The notes beneath the pieces are model-generated. The model did not search any database. It was not told the origin of the DNA and was given only the letters and a program-made list of their open reading frames with translations. A stretch of DNA of 40,827 nt from Thermococcus sp. (lineage in GTDB: Archaea > Methanobacteriota_B > Thermococci > Thermococcales > Thermococcaceae), in NCBI RefSeq assembly GCF_027023865.1, contig NZ_JALVUC010000007.1, positions 1-40,827 of the forward strand, given 5' to 3'. This document shows, in pieces, positions 24,288-33,200 of this stretch; positions within the stretch are counted from its first letter, which is position 1; every line of letters starts with the position of its first letter. The position numbers were made by a program, and so were the translations under genes.

Positions 24288-25529
24288 TTACCCCTTCTCT
24301 TTTGCCCCGATTTCCTCTTCTCCAGTGAGGATTTTCCGATATTTAACCCAGTAGTAGAGCACCACCGCCCCCATCCCTACCCACAGCACAACGGAGACCA
24401 ACCAGGCGGGATAGCGGTCGAGGAGCGGGCCGACGGCTAGGAGGCCTAGGGGGCCGGCAGCGTGCATCAAAACCATCATCGCCGACATGACACGCCCCCT
24501 GACTTCCGTTGGAATCGCGCGCTGTATCTTGGCGTTTATCGGCACACTTTCGAAGGCCTCAATCGCCCCCCAGAGGACGTTCACCCCGGCGAGGAGAAGG
24601 AACGCCGTGTCCGTGGTGAGGTTCGAGGAGGGACTTATGAGCCACGTGAAGATCAGTATCATGATGCCGTCGAAGAGCAGGGCGTGGAAGAGATACCTTC
24701 CGGCTTTTCTGCCGAACTTCGCCGCTATGAGCGCGTTCCCTATTAAAGCTCCAACCATGAAAGCGCTCTCCTGGAGGCCGAACTGGTAACTTGAGAACCT
24801 CAGTATCTCCCTCATCGCGTAGGGCATTAGAACGGCCCCAAATGGCTCGGCAAAGGTTATCATGAATATTGCAAAGCCCATGAGCGTCCAGAGGTAGCGG
24901 TTCGAGCGGAGGAATGCTATGCCCTCCTTTATGTCGGAAACGACTTGACCGAGGCTCTCAAGCTCTCTCGCCTTCCACTCGTACCTTATGAGGATCTCAA
25001 AGAGGCCGGAACCGAAGAAACTCACCGCGTTCACGAGGAGAGCAATGGGAATACCGCCTATCGCATAGATAAAGCCCCCCAAAGCTGGCCCCACAAGACG
25101 AGCGAAGATGTTAAAGGAACTTGTTATGGAATTGGCCCGCTCAAGCTCATTTGGCTCGACCAGATCCGGAAACATCGCACCCGTTGACGCACCGAAGAAG
25201 GCGCCCATCGTGGCCATTATAACCTGGACAATAAGAAGCTGGTAAATACCGATGAAGTTGAAGGCTAAAACGCCGAAGAGTAAAACCCCGCGCGCAAGGT
25301 CGAAGCTCACCATGAGATGTTTCCGGTTATAGCGATCGCCGATTACGCCCGCGAAAGGCATGACGAGCATAGCCGGTATCATCTCGGCAAGGATGAAGGC
25401 GGTCATCATTCCGCCACTATGTGTCCGGTCAAGAACGTAGAGTGGCAACGCGACGTCCTGAACCGCCCATCCCACTTGCGAAACGAACCTCCCTACGGCA
25501 AAGAGCCAGAAGTCCCTGCTGAGGCTCAA
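24288..25529 (-). CDS. MFS transporter (first of a tandem pair)
   Basis: A 413-residue major facilitator with about 12 predicted membrane segments. It begins LSRDFWLFAVGRFVSQVGWAVQDVALPLYVL; the A-like loop is GVIGDRYNRKHLMV. A large central loop (IRYEWKARELESLGQVVSDI) separates the halves. It belongs to the enterobactin/macrolide exporter-like group (DHA3 type); the substrate is unknown. The TTG start at 25529 overlaps the stop of the upstream paralogue (TTGA), and GGTGA lies upstream, so the two are translationally coupled. Confidence 0.88.
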   Translation of the reverse strand: MSLSRDFWLFAVGRFVSQVGWAVQDVALPLYVLDRTHSGGMMTAFILAEMIPAMLVMPFAGVIGDRYNRKHLMVSFDLARGVLLFGVLAFNFIGIYQLLIVQVIMATMGAFFGASTGAMFPDLVEPNELERANSITSSFNIFARLVGPALGGFIYAIGGIPIALLVNAVSFFGSGLFEILIRYEWKARELESLGQVVSDIKEGIAFLRSNRYLWTLMGFAIFMITFAEPFGAVLMPYAMREILRFSSYQFGLQESAFMVGALIGNALIAAKFGRKAGRYLFHALLFDGIMILIFTWLISPSSNLTTDTAFLLLAGVNVLWGAIEAFESVPINAKIQRAIPTEVRGRVMSAMMVLMHAAGPLGLLAVGPLLDRYPAWLVSVVLWVGMGAVVLYYWVKYRKILTGEEEIGAKEKG

Positions 25530-26773
25530 GTCATCACCTTCCCTATCTTCTCACCCACCCTCATAATGGTTTCGCCGAAGCCCAGGTAATAGAAGACCGC
25601 TATGACAAAGCTAACGGTCGAGAGAATCCCAACCAGCTCGTAAACAGGGATCACGTTGAGGAGTGGGCCAATAAGGGCCATTCCAACCGGAGTCGTCGCC
25701 ATAACGGCAGTCTCAAATGCTGAGAAGAACCTTGAACGCACCTCGTTCGGAACCGCCTTCTGGAGCTTCGTGAAGAGCGGGACGTTCACGAGAGTGTTGA
25801 AGAGACCGAAGAGAACGAACGTGACTATAAGAATTGGGTATGCTATGCTCCTGAAAGCTGGATACGCCGCCAGGACGAGGAGGAACATCACTGAGAACTG
25901 GAGAAAAGCCGCCTTGAAGAAAACCCCTTCGGAGCGTTTCTTCAACTTTCCTGCTATGAGAAGGTTCCCGGCCAGGGCTCCAAGGGTTGCAGCGGTCTCT
26001 ATACTCCCGAACTGGACGGCTGAGAGACCTAGAATGCTCCTTGTCAGATAGGGCAGGATGACGGCAAAGATTGGATTCAGTAAGGTGTTAAGAATTACCG
26101 CGAGGCTGACGAGGATTAGCAGCCCCTCGGAATTTCTTATGAACCTGAAGCCCTCAATCATGTCCTCCCAGACCTCTCTGGGGCTTGAAATTTTCCTCGT
26201 TTCCCAGCGGTACTCTATCAGCATCTCAAAGAGGCCAGAACCGAAGAAGCTCATCGCGTTTATGAGGATGGCGAGCTTTATCCCTCCAAGTGCATATATC
26301 AGCCCGCCGAGAACCGGGCCGACTATCCTGAGAACCTGCCCTCCAGATCTCAGGATGGAGTTTGCCTGTGCGAGCTGTTCTTTCCTCACGAGGTCGGGGA
26401 ACATGCCGCTTATCCCGGCCGAGAAGAAGGCTCCAAGGATGCTCATAAGAACCTGAACGGCGAGGAGTTCCCGGATTCCGAGCAGGCTGAAGGCCAGAAC
26501 GCCGAAGAGCAGAATCCCTCGAGCTATATCGAGGCCGTACATGAGCCTCTTCCTGTTGTAGCGGTCGCCTATGACACCGGCTATCGGATTGATTAGCAGC
26601 CTCGGGATTAGCTCGGCCATCACGAATGCGCTCATCACCGCTCCGCTGCCTGTTTTGTCGAGGACATAAAGAGGAACGGCCACATCCTGAATCACCCATC
26701 CAGCCTGTGATATCCACCTTCCCACAGTGTAGAGCCAGAAGTTCCGTCCGAGGGCCTTTAGACCGTTGAGCAT
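25526..26773 (-). CDS. MFS transporter (second of a tandem pair)
   Basis: A 415-residue major facilitator, clearly paralogous to its neighbour. It shares NFWLYTVGRWISQAGWVIQD, GVIGDRYNRKRLM, the loop IEYRWETRKISSPREVWEDM and the SFFGSGLFEMLI stretch before it. About 12 membrane segments. ATG 26773 is preceded by a G-rich GAGGGGGG. An AT-rich promoter-like region lies at 26785-26830. The tandem arrangement points to a duplication and could mean a heterodimer-like or two-substrate exporter; the substrate is unknown. Confidence 0.88.
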   Translation of the reverse strand: MLNGLKALGRNFWLYTVGRWISQAGWVIQDVAVPLYVLDKTGSGAVMSAFVMAELIPRLLINPIAGVIGDRYNRKRLMYGLDIARGILLFGVLAFSLLGIRELLAVQVLMSILGAFFSAGISGMFPDLVRKEQLAQANSILRSGGQVLRIVGPVLGGLIYALGGIKLAILINAMSFFGSGLFEMLIEYRWETRKISSPREVWEDMIEGFRFIRNSEGLLILVSLAVILNTLLNPIFAVILPYLTRSILGLSAVQFGSIETAATLGALAGNLLIAGKLKKRSEGVFFKAAFLQFSVMFLLVLAAYPAFRSIAYPILIVTFVLFGLFNTLVNVPLFTKLQKAVPNEVRSRFFSAFETAVMATTPVGMALIGPLLNVIPVYELVGILSTVSFVIAVFYYLGFGETIMRVGEKIGKVMT

Positions 26774-26839
26774 CCATACTAACCCCCCTCAGTTTTACCA
26801 TAATTAAGTATTTATGTGATTAATGGATTAAATAAAAAC

Positions 26840-27496
26840 TTAGAGCAGTTCCACCCTCACGTCTCCGTTGACCGTACTCACCCTCACCTCATAGTCACCG
26901 GTTCCTATAACGGGGTTCTCGGGGTCGATGTTAATGAACCTAACATCCCCGTTAACCCTCTTCGCAAGTATCCTTGCATCGCAGAAGTCCGTGAGGCGGA
27001 GAGTAATGCCACCGTTAACGCAGCTCAGCTCAACGTCGTCCTCAAGCTCATCGATGATAACCGTAAGACTCCCGTTCACTGTGGATGCCTTTAGGGGGCC
27101 CGCGATCGACAAGTGGGCCGTTATTCCTCCGTTCACTGATTTTAGGAATTCTGTCTCACAACTTTCCAGTGTTATTCCTCCATTTACCGTGACAACCTCT
27201 TTGAAGCGCACGTCCTTTCCCCTGACGGTTCCAGTAACGTTGTTGAGGTCAACTACTGCGTTCCTTGGTATCTTCAGCAATATCTCGGCCCAGCTGTCCT
27301 TTCCAAGGTGGTTGAAGAACTTCCTCCTCGGTTTTTCCACCACTGTAAGGGTTCCGTTCTTCAGATCCGTTTCCACCCTAACATCGTCCCCGTGGAGCCT
27401 GTACTCCAGCTCGACGTACTCCTTATCCCACCCTTCAATCTCGACCTTACCTGCCACGGCCTTTATCTTGACTTCCTTCACGTTTTCAAACTTCAT
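26840..27496 (-). CDS. DUF4097 (ToastRack-like) beta-repeat protein
   Basis: A 218-residue strand-rich protein with no membrane helix. From about residue 95 it repeats a short unit centred on VNG: TVNGGITL, SVNGGITA, TVNGSLTV, CVNGGITL, RVNGDVRF and TVNGDVRV. This is the pattern of DUF4097/adhesin-like beta-solenoids found in LiaG-type and PspC-associated proteins of bacterial envelope-stress systems. The start ATG 27496 is preceded by GAGGTGAGA and lies five bases after the stop of the membrane protein gene. It is the last gene of the ArsR operon, suggesting a membrane-surface partner role. Confidence 0.75.
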   Translation of the reverse strand: MKFENVKEVKIKAVAGKVEIEGWDKEYVELEYRLHGDDVRVETDLKNGTLTVVEKPRRKFFNHLGKDSWAEILLKIPRNAVVDLNNVTGTVRGKDVRFKEVVTVNGGITLESCETEFLKSVNGGITAHLSIAGPLKASTVNGSLTVIIDELEDDVELSCVNGGITLRLTDFCDARILAKRVNGDVRFINIDPENPVIGTGDYEVRVSTVNGDVRVELL

Positions 27497-27500
27497 TCTC

Positions 27501-28808
27501 TCACCTCACGTATTCCATCAGCTCGTCAAGAAGCTCCTTCACCCTCTTGTTTAGCAGGGTTCTGTCTATTCCGAGGCCTTCTATCAGCTCGGCGCTCTGC
27601 TCCTCGACTATCTCCTTCGCTTTTCTGACGACCAGTTTGTACGCCTCACTGCTCTCGATTGTGTGACTCTTACCCCCGACTCGTATCCTGACGGTGCCGT
27701 CCCTGGCAGAGATGACGACGTCCTCTATCTTTACCCTTGCGCGTCCTCTACCAACGGTCACCGAGACATCCCTAGAACGAAGGGACACAGCTTCCCCAAG
27801 GCTCAGAACCTCGTTCCCGCTCCTGTAGGTAACCCTCTCGCCCTCGACCTCGATGGTGTACTCGTCGGTCTGTATTCTCAGCCTGTTCCCGACCTTCGTA
27901 AGCTGGAAGCCGTTGGTGAGTTCTCTGATGGTGAGCATCTCACCGGGCGGTTTCTCGGGGTTCCCCTCGTGGATGTGTATCGGTCCTATCTTTACCTCCT
28001 CCCCTGTCGGGGTGCTTATGACTTCCACGAAGGGCACCTTCACGTACTCAAAATCTTCTCCTTCGTAGACCTTTACGAGGCCGAGGTCGACGACGCTGGC
28101 CTTGTTCTCATCCCGGTAGAGTCTGTCCGGGTTCAGCAGCGGCTCCACCGTCGAGACAAACGCCGGGTCTGGGGTGGTTTTTCCGCCCGCTATGTTTTCC
28201 CCGATCCAGACCGCGACCGGTGCGAGGAGTCTCTTCCGCACCCTCCCGAGGGGTGTCCCGGCATCGACCTCAAGCTCCCCATCGAGAACCCAGCCAACGT
28301 GCTTCCTCCCGAACCTAACGGGGTAGGCCTTCCCGCTTCCCTTCAGCTTCACGTCTCCAAAGTCGGCTCCGGCGAACTCATAGGCTTTCCTTTCAACCTT
28401 CCACTCGAGCCTCCTCTCGTCGAATTTCGACAGGAGTAGACCCGCTAGGGCAAGGACGACGGCGTAGGCGAAGGCCGTCCCATCGTAGGAGCTTAACCTA
28501 TCACTCATCCCCAGCCACTGGCCGAAGAATAGGAAAACGCTCGTCCACAGGAAGGCCTTGGCGAGGGCGAAGACAACCCCGCTGACCGTCACCCCGAGCC
28601 ATTTGCCGACGCTCAGCAGTTCAAAGGCGAAGATGAGCGCTATTATCGCGTAGACCATCTGATCGTTGTAGGCCTCGATCCTCAACGGGCCTTTGAATAG
28701 CCACAGCAGGAGCAGGAGTGCGGTGAGCGCCTCCAGATACTCCGCGAGCTTAAAGCGCGGCCCATCGTTCCGTATGGCCCCATATTTCCATTCCCATCGA
28801 AAACTCAT
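27501..28808 (-). CDS. Membrane protein with long beta-rich C-terminal domain, unknown
   Basis: A 435-residue protein I do not recognise. The first ~150 residues have four to five hydrophobic segments (ALTALLLLLWLF, VYAIIALIFAFELLSV, GVVFALAKAFLWTSVFLFF, FAYAVVLALAGLLL). The rest is hydrophilic and strand-rich, with clear short-strand patterns such as RIQTDEYTIEVEGERVTYRSG and DVSVTVGRGRARVKIEDVV, and a final helix (EQSAELIEGLGIDRTLLNK). A membrane anchor presenting a beta domain, possibly interacting with the DUF4097 protein, is likely. It begins with an ATGA overlap with the ArsR stop, so the genes are coupled. Confidence 0.65.
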   Translation of the reverse strand: MSFRWEWKYGAIRNDGPRFKLAEYLEALTALLLLLWLFKGPLRIEAYNDQMVYAIIALIFAFELLSVGKWLGVTVSGVVFALAKAFLWTSVFLFFGQWLGMSDRLSSYDGTAFAYAVVLALAGLLLSKFDERRLEWKVERKAYEFAGADFGDVKLKGSGKAYPVRFGRKHVGWVLDGELEVDAGTPLGRVRKRLLAPVAVWIGENIAGGKTTPDPAFVSTVEPLLNPDRLYRDENKASVVDLGLVKVYEGEDFEYVKVPFVEVISTPTGEEVKIGPIHIHEGNPEKPPGEMLTIRELTNGFQLTKVGNRLRIQTDEYTIEVEGERVTYRSGNEVLSLGEAVSLRSRDVSVTVGRGRARVKIEDVVISARDGTVRIRVGGKSHTIESSEAYKLVVRKAKEIVEEQSAELIEGLGIDRTLLNKRVKELLDELMEYVR

Positions 28809-29218
28809 TCTTCCACCTCCTCAAGGGCAGTGATTATCTCAAGCAAGCGCAGAAACAAACGTCCGTTGGGTGAAATCTTGTATCCGTCCCCTTTTCTCAC
28901 CATCCCCGTCTTCGTGAGGAGCTTCAAATGGTGCGAGACGGTAGGGCTCTCAACCCTAAGGGCCTCCTTTATCTCCTTGAAGCCCATCGGCCTCTCCGAG
29001 AGCATCTTGAGTATCCTTATCCTGTCCGGGTTTGCGAGGGCCTTGAGGGTCTTAGCCGCTTTCTCCTCGTCGAGTTCCGGAAGCTTTCCGCCCTCAAGCT
29101 TTCTCCTCAGACGGGCCTTTATGGAGAGCATGACCTCGTCCACGGGATTGATATTCTCCTCTAGCACCTCCAGCCTCTTCTTCAGCTCCTCGAGCTGGGC
29201 CTTCAGGTTGTTCTCCAT
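28805..29218 (-). CDS. ArsR-family winged-helix transcription regulator
   Basis: A 137-residue DNA-binding protein. The N-terminal ~55 residues form a helix/coiled coil (LKAQLEELKKRLEVLEENI), and the winged helix is typical of ArsR: KTLKALANPDRIRILKMLSERPMGFKEIKEAL, then the recognition helix ESPTVSHHLKLLTKTGMV. No metal-binding cysteines are seen, so it senses something other than arsenite or zinc at the usual sites. It is first in an operon with the membrane and DUF4097 genes. The region upstream contains a tandem 15-bp repeat, so autoregulation is likely. Confidence 0.88.
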   Translation of the reverse strand: MENNLKAQLEELKKRLEVLEENINPVDEVMLSIKARLRRKLEGGKLPELDEEKAAKTLKALANPDRIRILKMLSERPMGFKEIKEALRVESPTVSHHLKLLTKTGMVRKGDGYKISPNGRLFLRLLEIITALEEVEE

Positions 29219-29229
29219 GCTACCACCGG

Positions 29230-29259
29230 GTACATATTTCTGTAGTACATTTTTCTGTA
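29230..29259 (-). repeat. Tandem 15-bp operator repeats of the ArsR operon
   Basis: Two adjoining direct repeats on the plus strand, GTACATATTTCTGTA (29230-29244) and GTACATTTTTCTGTA (29245-29259), differ at one base. They sit between a TATA-like TTTTATATA (29277-29286, minus) and the ArsR start, overlapping the expected transcription start. Each has partly palindromic ends (GTACA.../...TGTA). This is a likely binding site for the ArsR regulator. Confidence 0.65.
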
Positions 29260-29319
29260 TTTAATTGGGATGATTGGTATATAAAAGTTTATCGGTTTAG
29301 ACTAAGGGTGCCCATTCCT

Positions 29320-29536
29320 CCCTATGCTCAGCATGTAGGGTACGTTAAGCCCGAACGATTATAGGATCGTGAAGTATGAGAATTGTGGTGCTGAAACCGA
29401 TAGGACGTTATCGGCTCTTGGAATGTTCGTTTGAGAGACTCAAAGATGTGGGGAGTTCCCTTTCTCTCAGAAAGCTAGCCAGTGAAGACGAGGCTGGAAG
29501 ATTATCCGCTACTTTTGAAATAATCGTAGCGGATAA
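29320..29536. other. Hairpin-rich intergenic region between padR and arsR
   Basis: The gap from 29219 to 29599 contains no gene I can support. It has several inverted repeats: ATGCT-C-AGCAT (29324-29334, flanked by CCCT/AGGG), ACGAT-6-ATCGT (29355-29370), CCGATA-6-TATCGG (29397-29414) and a perfect 11-bp repeat TTATCCGCTAC/GTAGCGGATAA with 13-base loop (29502-29536). It may be a small RNA, a set of operators or a decayed mobile element. A 66-codon open frame starting at 29376 has no convincing ribosome site. Confidence 0.4.
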
Positions 29537-29599
29537 CAGAAGGAGAGAATCCAATAACCACAGACTTAAAAATTGAGAAATCCAAAAGGGAGCAGGTTA

Positions 29600-30088
29600 T
29601 CATTCTTTCTTCAAAAGCTCCGTCTCGATTGCCCTTATCTCCCCATCGAGTATATCGCGTATCTTCTTCAGAAGCTCAAGGTACTCCCCAATGGTTTCCC
29701 TGTTCATCTTCCTTTCTTCCCCCATGGTTTCCAGCTTCTTCTTGAGGGCTTCGTGGTAGTTTGCCGCCATGTAGAGAACGCGGAGGGCCAAATCATTCGA
29801 GGTCTTGAGGTATTCTATGCCCTTTGGTGTCAGGCTGTACTTTACCCTTCGAACCCTGCCACGGTACTCTTCCCTTGGCTCTAGGAGACCATCCTCAACC
29901 ATCTTGTTTAGTATAGTATAAAGGTTGCTGTGGCTTGGCTTCCAGAGGCCAACTGCGAGCTTCTCAAGCTCCTTCAGTATCTCGTAGCCGTGTGTCTCAC
30001 CCTTCAGGCCAACTATAACGAGTATTATATCCTTTAGTGGAACTGTGAAGAGCCCTTTGATGATTCTCCTTTCAACATCTTCCTCCAT
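29600..30088 (-). CDS. PadR-family transcription regulator
   Basis: A 162-residue regulator. Winged helix with DIILVIVGLKGETHGYEILKEL, SHSNLYTILNKMVEDGLLEPRE and YSLTPKGIEYL are PadR hallmarks; the C-terminal half is helical (ALKKKLETMGEERK to the end), used for dimerisation. It is divergent from the big RND gene, whose expression it probably represses through the inverted repeat at 30146-30166. ATG 30088 is preferred because GTGAT lies just upstream; ATG 30094 and GTG 30097 also are in frame. Confidence 0.88.
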   Translation of the reverse strand: MEEDVERRIIKGLFTVPLKDIILVIVGLKGETHGYEILKELEKLAVGLWKPSHSNLYTILNKMVEDGLLEPREEYRGRVRRVKYSLTPKGIEYLKTSNDLALRVLYMAANYHEALKKKLETMGEERKMNRETIGEYLELLKKIRDILDGEIRAIETELLKKE

Positions 30089-30145
30089 GATCATCACTCA
30101 TGTCTAATAGTTACACCAAAACCCTTATAAATGCATCTGTTAACG

Positions 30146-30166
30146 ACATGTCGAACTTAGACATGT
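30146..30166. promoter_or_regulatory. Inverted repeat between padR and the RND gene, likely PadR operator
   Basis: ACATGTC-GAACTTA-GACATGT is a perfect 7-bp inverted repeat with a 7-base spacer. Its left half is also embedded in the palindrome CGACATGTCG. Known PadR sites are of the form ATGT-N8-ACAT, which this nearly is. A further ATGTC half-site lies at 30100-30104, over the expected padR transcription start. A TATA-like TTTATAAGG (minus, ~30123-30131) serves padR. Confidence 0.65.
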
Positions 30167-30205
30167 TTGAGATTGCAGTATTGAAGATTAACATAGGTGA
30201 TGACG

Positions 30206-33200
30206 ATGGCGTGGAATGACTGGATTGTAAAGCACTCGAAGCTCATCATCGCCCTCTGGGTTGTTACCATAATTCTCGCCACACCGCTGGCGATGAAGCT
30301 TAGCAACGTCACCAATTACAGTATGAGCCAGTTCCTTCCAAAGCACGTTGAGTCGGTCGAAGTTCAGGATAATATGACGAAGTACTTTCCCAGCTTTGCT
30401 CAGAACAATAATATGACTTACATAATCATTACCAACATCAATGTAAGCAGTCCTGAGGCAAAGGAAGCATACGAACGGTTTAAGGTCGAAGCGAGCCCCT
30501 ACGGGAGCAACTTCACCTCTTACTATGATGCCATTGATATGCTCCACAATGAGTCTTACGAGATTGCCCTCAACCTCACGAAAACCACGGCCAACCTGAC
30601 AGGGGTGCTTTACAACTCTGCGATAAACGCGAGCGATGCCTATGGGATAACGCTCACTCAGATCGAGAACCTCAGCAACCAGGTTAAAATCCTGAACGAG
30701 ACCGTCCCCGAACTTGCCAGGGTATACCTTTCGCTCGAGAATAACCTAACTGTGCTCTACAACCAAAGTCTTGCCCTTAAAATGGCCCTCAATCAGACCG
30801 ATACAGCATACGTGGAACTCCATCAGAACCTGACCAAGGCAAGCGAGCAGTTGAGGAGTTTGAACTCCACGATAGCGGGACTGAACGTCGGTCTCTACAA
30901 CCTGAGCGACAGCTATGCCAAAACGTACCTTGGCACGATTGGAACCTACGACGCACTCGTTCAATCCGGAGCCTATGAGATGGGACTCAACAACGCAACG
31001 GCTCAGGGAATTGCCATCCAGCTGGGCGTTCCGGTCGAGTTTGTCTATGTGGTTTACAATGCGACGTATCCTGCCTACTCGATCTATGGGGCAACTGCCA
31101 TAACCGACGGCTTCCTGGCCAACGTCACGAAGGGGATAATCCTCAGTCGCATAAACGAACCAATGCAGAAGAACCTGGCCGAAGCGTACTCAGTTGCCTT
31201 TTATCATGGTGTCACAACCTTTGATAAAGAGATGGGGGGCAACTACACCCTTACCCATCTCGGGAAGGACGCAGCTAAACCCGTCAGCGAGATAGCGAAT
31301 AAGTCCCTTGAGAACCTCCCGTTCGTCATTGAAGAAGCTGGAGGAAGCTTTGAGGTTCCAGGATTCGGGGAGGTTCCAGCACAAACTCTAGCATACATTA
31401 CCAACGTTTCCGTAGGTCTGGGAAGAAACCCATCGCCTCCTAATGTGGAGAACGCGACTATTGGAGTGGCCAAAGTCCTGATGAAGGGCAGTCCCCTCTT
31501 GGAGATGCCGAACGCCGGGAGGATACTCAGAACACTTCTCGTTTATGGCCCTACACGGGGGCTTGAAACCAACCTGCTCGCCAGTGCACTCAGGAAGAAG
31601 CTCTCAGGGGAGCTACCTGACCAGATAGCCAAAACCGTCGTTGGTTTTGATCCAAACGCCACGGGCGTTCTAACGAGAAAGCCAGAGACTCTGAAAGCGG
31701 CCACGGTTTCACTTCTCACCAAGATACTCAAAGAGAAGGGTGTTGAGCTTCCGGGGAGTGTTATAGGTGAGGTCTACGACTCCAACGGAAACGTCACAGC
31801 GATAGCGAAGGAACTCCTGATTCAGAAGACTTCCGAGAGAGTGGGAAGCGAGAAGGCGGCCGAGATCATAGTCAACGAGGTCCTCAAGAACCCATGGGAG
31901 CTGGTCAAGGGAACCGGAGTAAAGGAAGCCGTCAAAGAGATAATAACAAGCCTCGCCGGAAACGCACCGGTAGACATTGGGAAGGTTGTGGACGAGCTTT
32001 ATGCCGGTGAAAGCACCAAGGAAATAGCATACGGCCTGTTCGAGAAAGGTGTCAACGAGAAACTTGCCAACGTTACCGCCCCAGAAGACGTCAAGAAGAC
32101 CCTGAAGGGAATAATGCTGGCCGTCGCCGGGAACTATCCTATGAGCGACTCTCAGATTCAGGCTCTAGTTAAGGAGAGAACCGCGGGACTGGTTGGAAAA
32201 CTCGTTGGGAAGATCAACCTCGGCGTCCCGCTCCACGTGAACACAACCCAGCTCGTTGAGGTAGCCTTCAGGTTTAGGGATGACCCGGGGAAAATAACGA
32301 GGGAAGATGTTAAACCTGTAGAGGAGCAGGTTTACCCGTCCGTTTATGGCCTTGCGAAGGACTATATAAGCATGCTCAAGAGTCCCAACAACACCACAAT
32401 GCTGGTATCGATGGTTCCAAAGGACACCAGCGTAACAAACGCCAAGGAGCAGAGCAGGATTCCCTACGAAAACACACTCAAGGCTAAAGAGGTTCTATTG
32501 AAGGAGATGAGGAAGCACTTCCCGAAGGCCGAAGCATACATCAGTGGAACGCCGGTTCAGACCTATGAAATGATACACTACGGCAAGGAAGACGACAGCA
32601 GGACCACAAAGTTCAGCTTCATAGGGGCCTTGATAGTGCTCTTTATAATCCTTGGGGCAGCGCTTCTAGCGACGCTCCTACCCTTCACAGGTGTTGCTAC
32701 CGCAACGCTCACCGCTCTGGGGATCCTCTACATGCTCGCGAAGGGCGACGTGATAAACGTTGGAAGCTGGGCGCAGACGATCACCGTGACGACCGCACTC
32801 GGTCTCGGTATAGACTACTCAACTTATTACCTTCACCGCTTCAAGGAGTATCTTGCAGAGGGCTACGATCACAACAGGGCCGCGAGTGAGGCATTGAAAA
32901 GAACAAAGGACGCCATACTCGCAAGTGCCTCCGTTGATGCGGTGGCCTTTGCAAGCTTCATGCTCGCCTGGGAGTTCCCAATATTCAAAGAGATGGGTAT
33001 GATAGCACCCATAGCGGTGTTGGTCGTCTTCGCCGCCAGTCTGACCCTCATACCGGCTATAACCGCCCTCATCGGAGACAAATCAGCCTTCTGGTGGCCG
33101 AGACACATAGGGCACGTTAAAGAGAGCGACGTCCACAAGGAAAGCAGAATCGCTAGATGGTCGGTCAAACACGCCAAGGCAGTGTTACTCATATTCCTCC

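Noticed and set aside
29376-29576. 66-codon open frame on the plus strand
   Set aside because: It has no ribosome site, runs through several inverted repeats and has no family-like pattern. I treat the region as non-coding.
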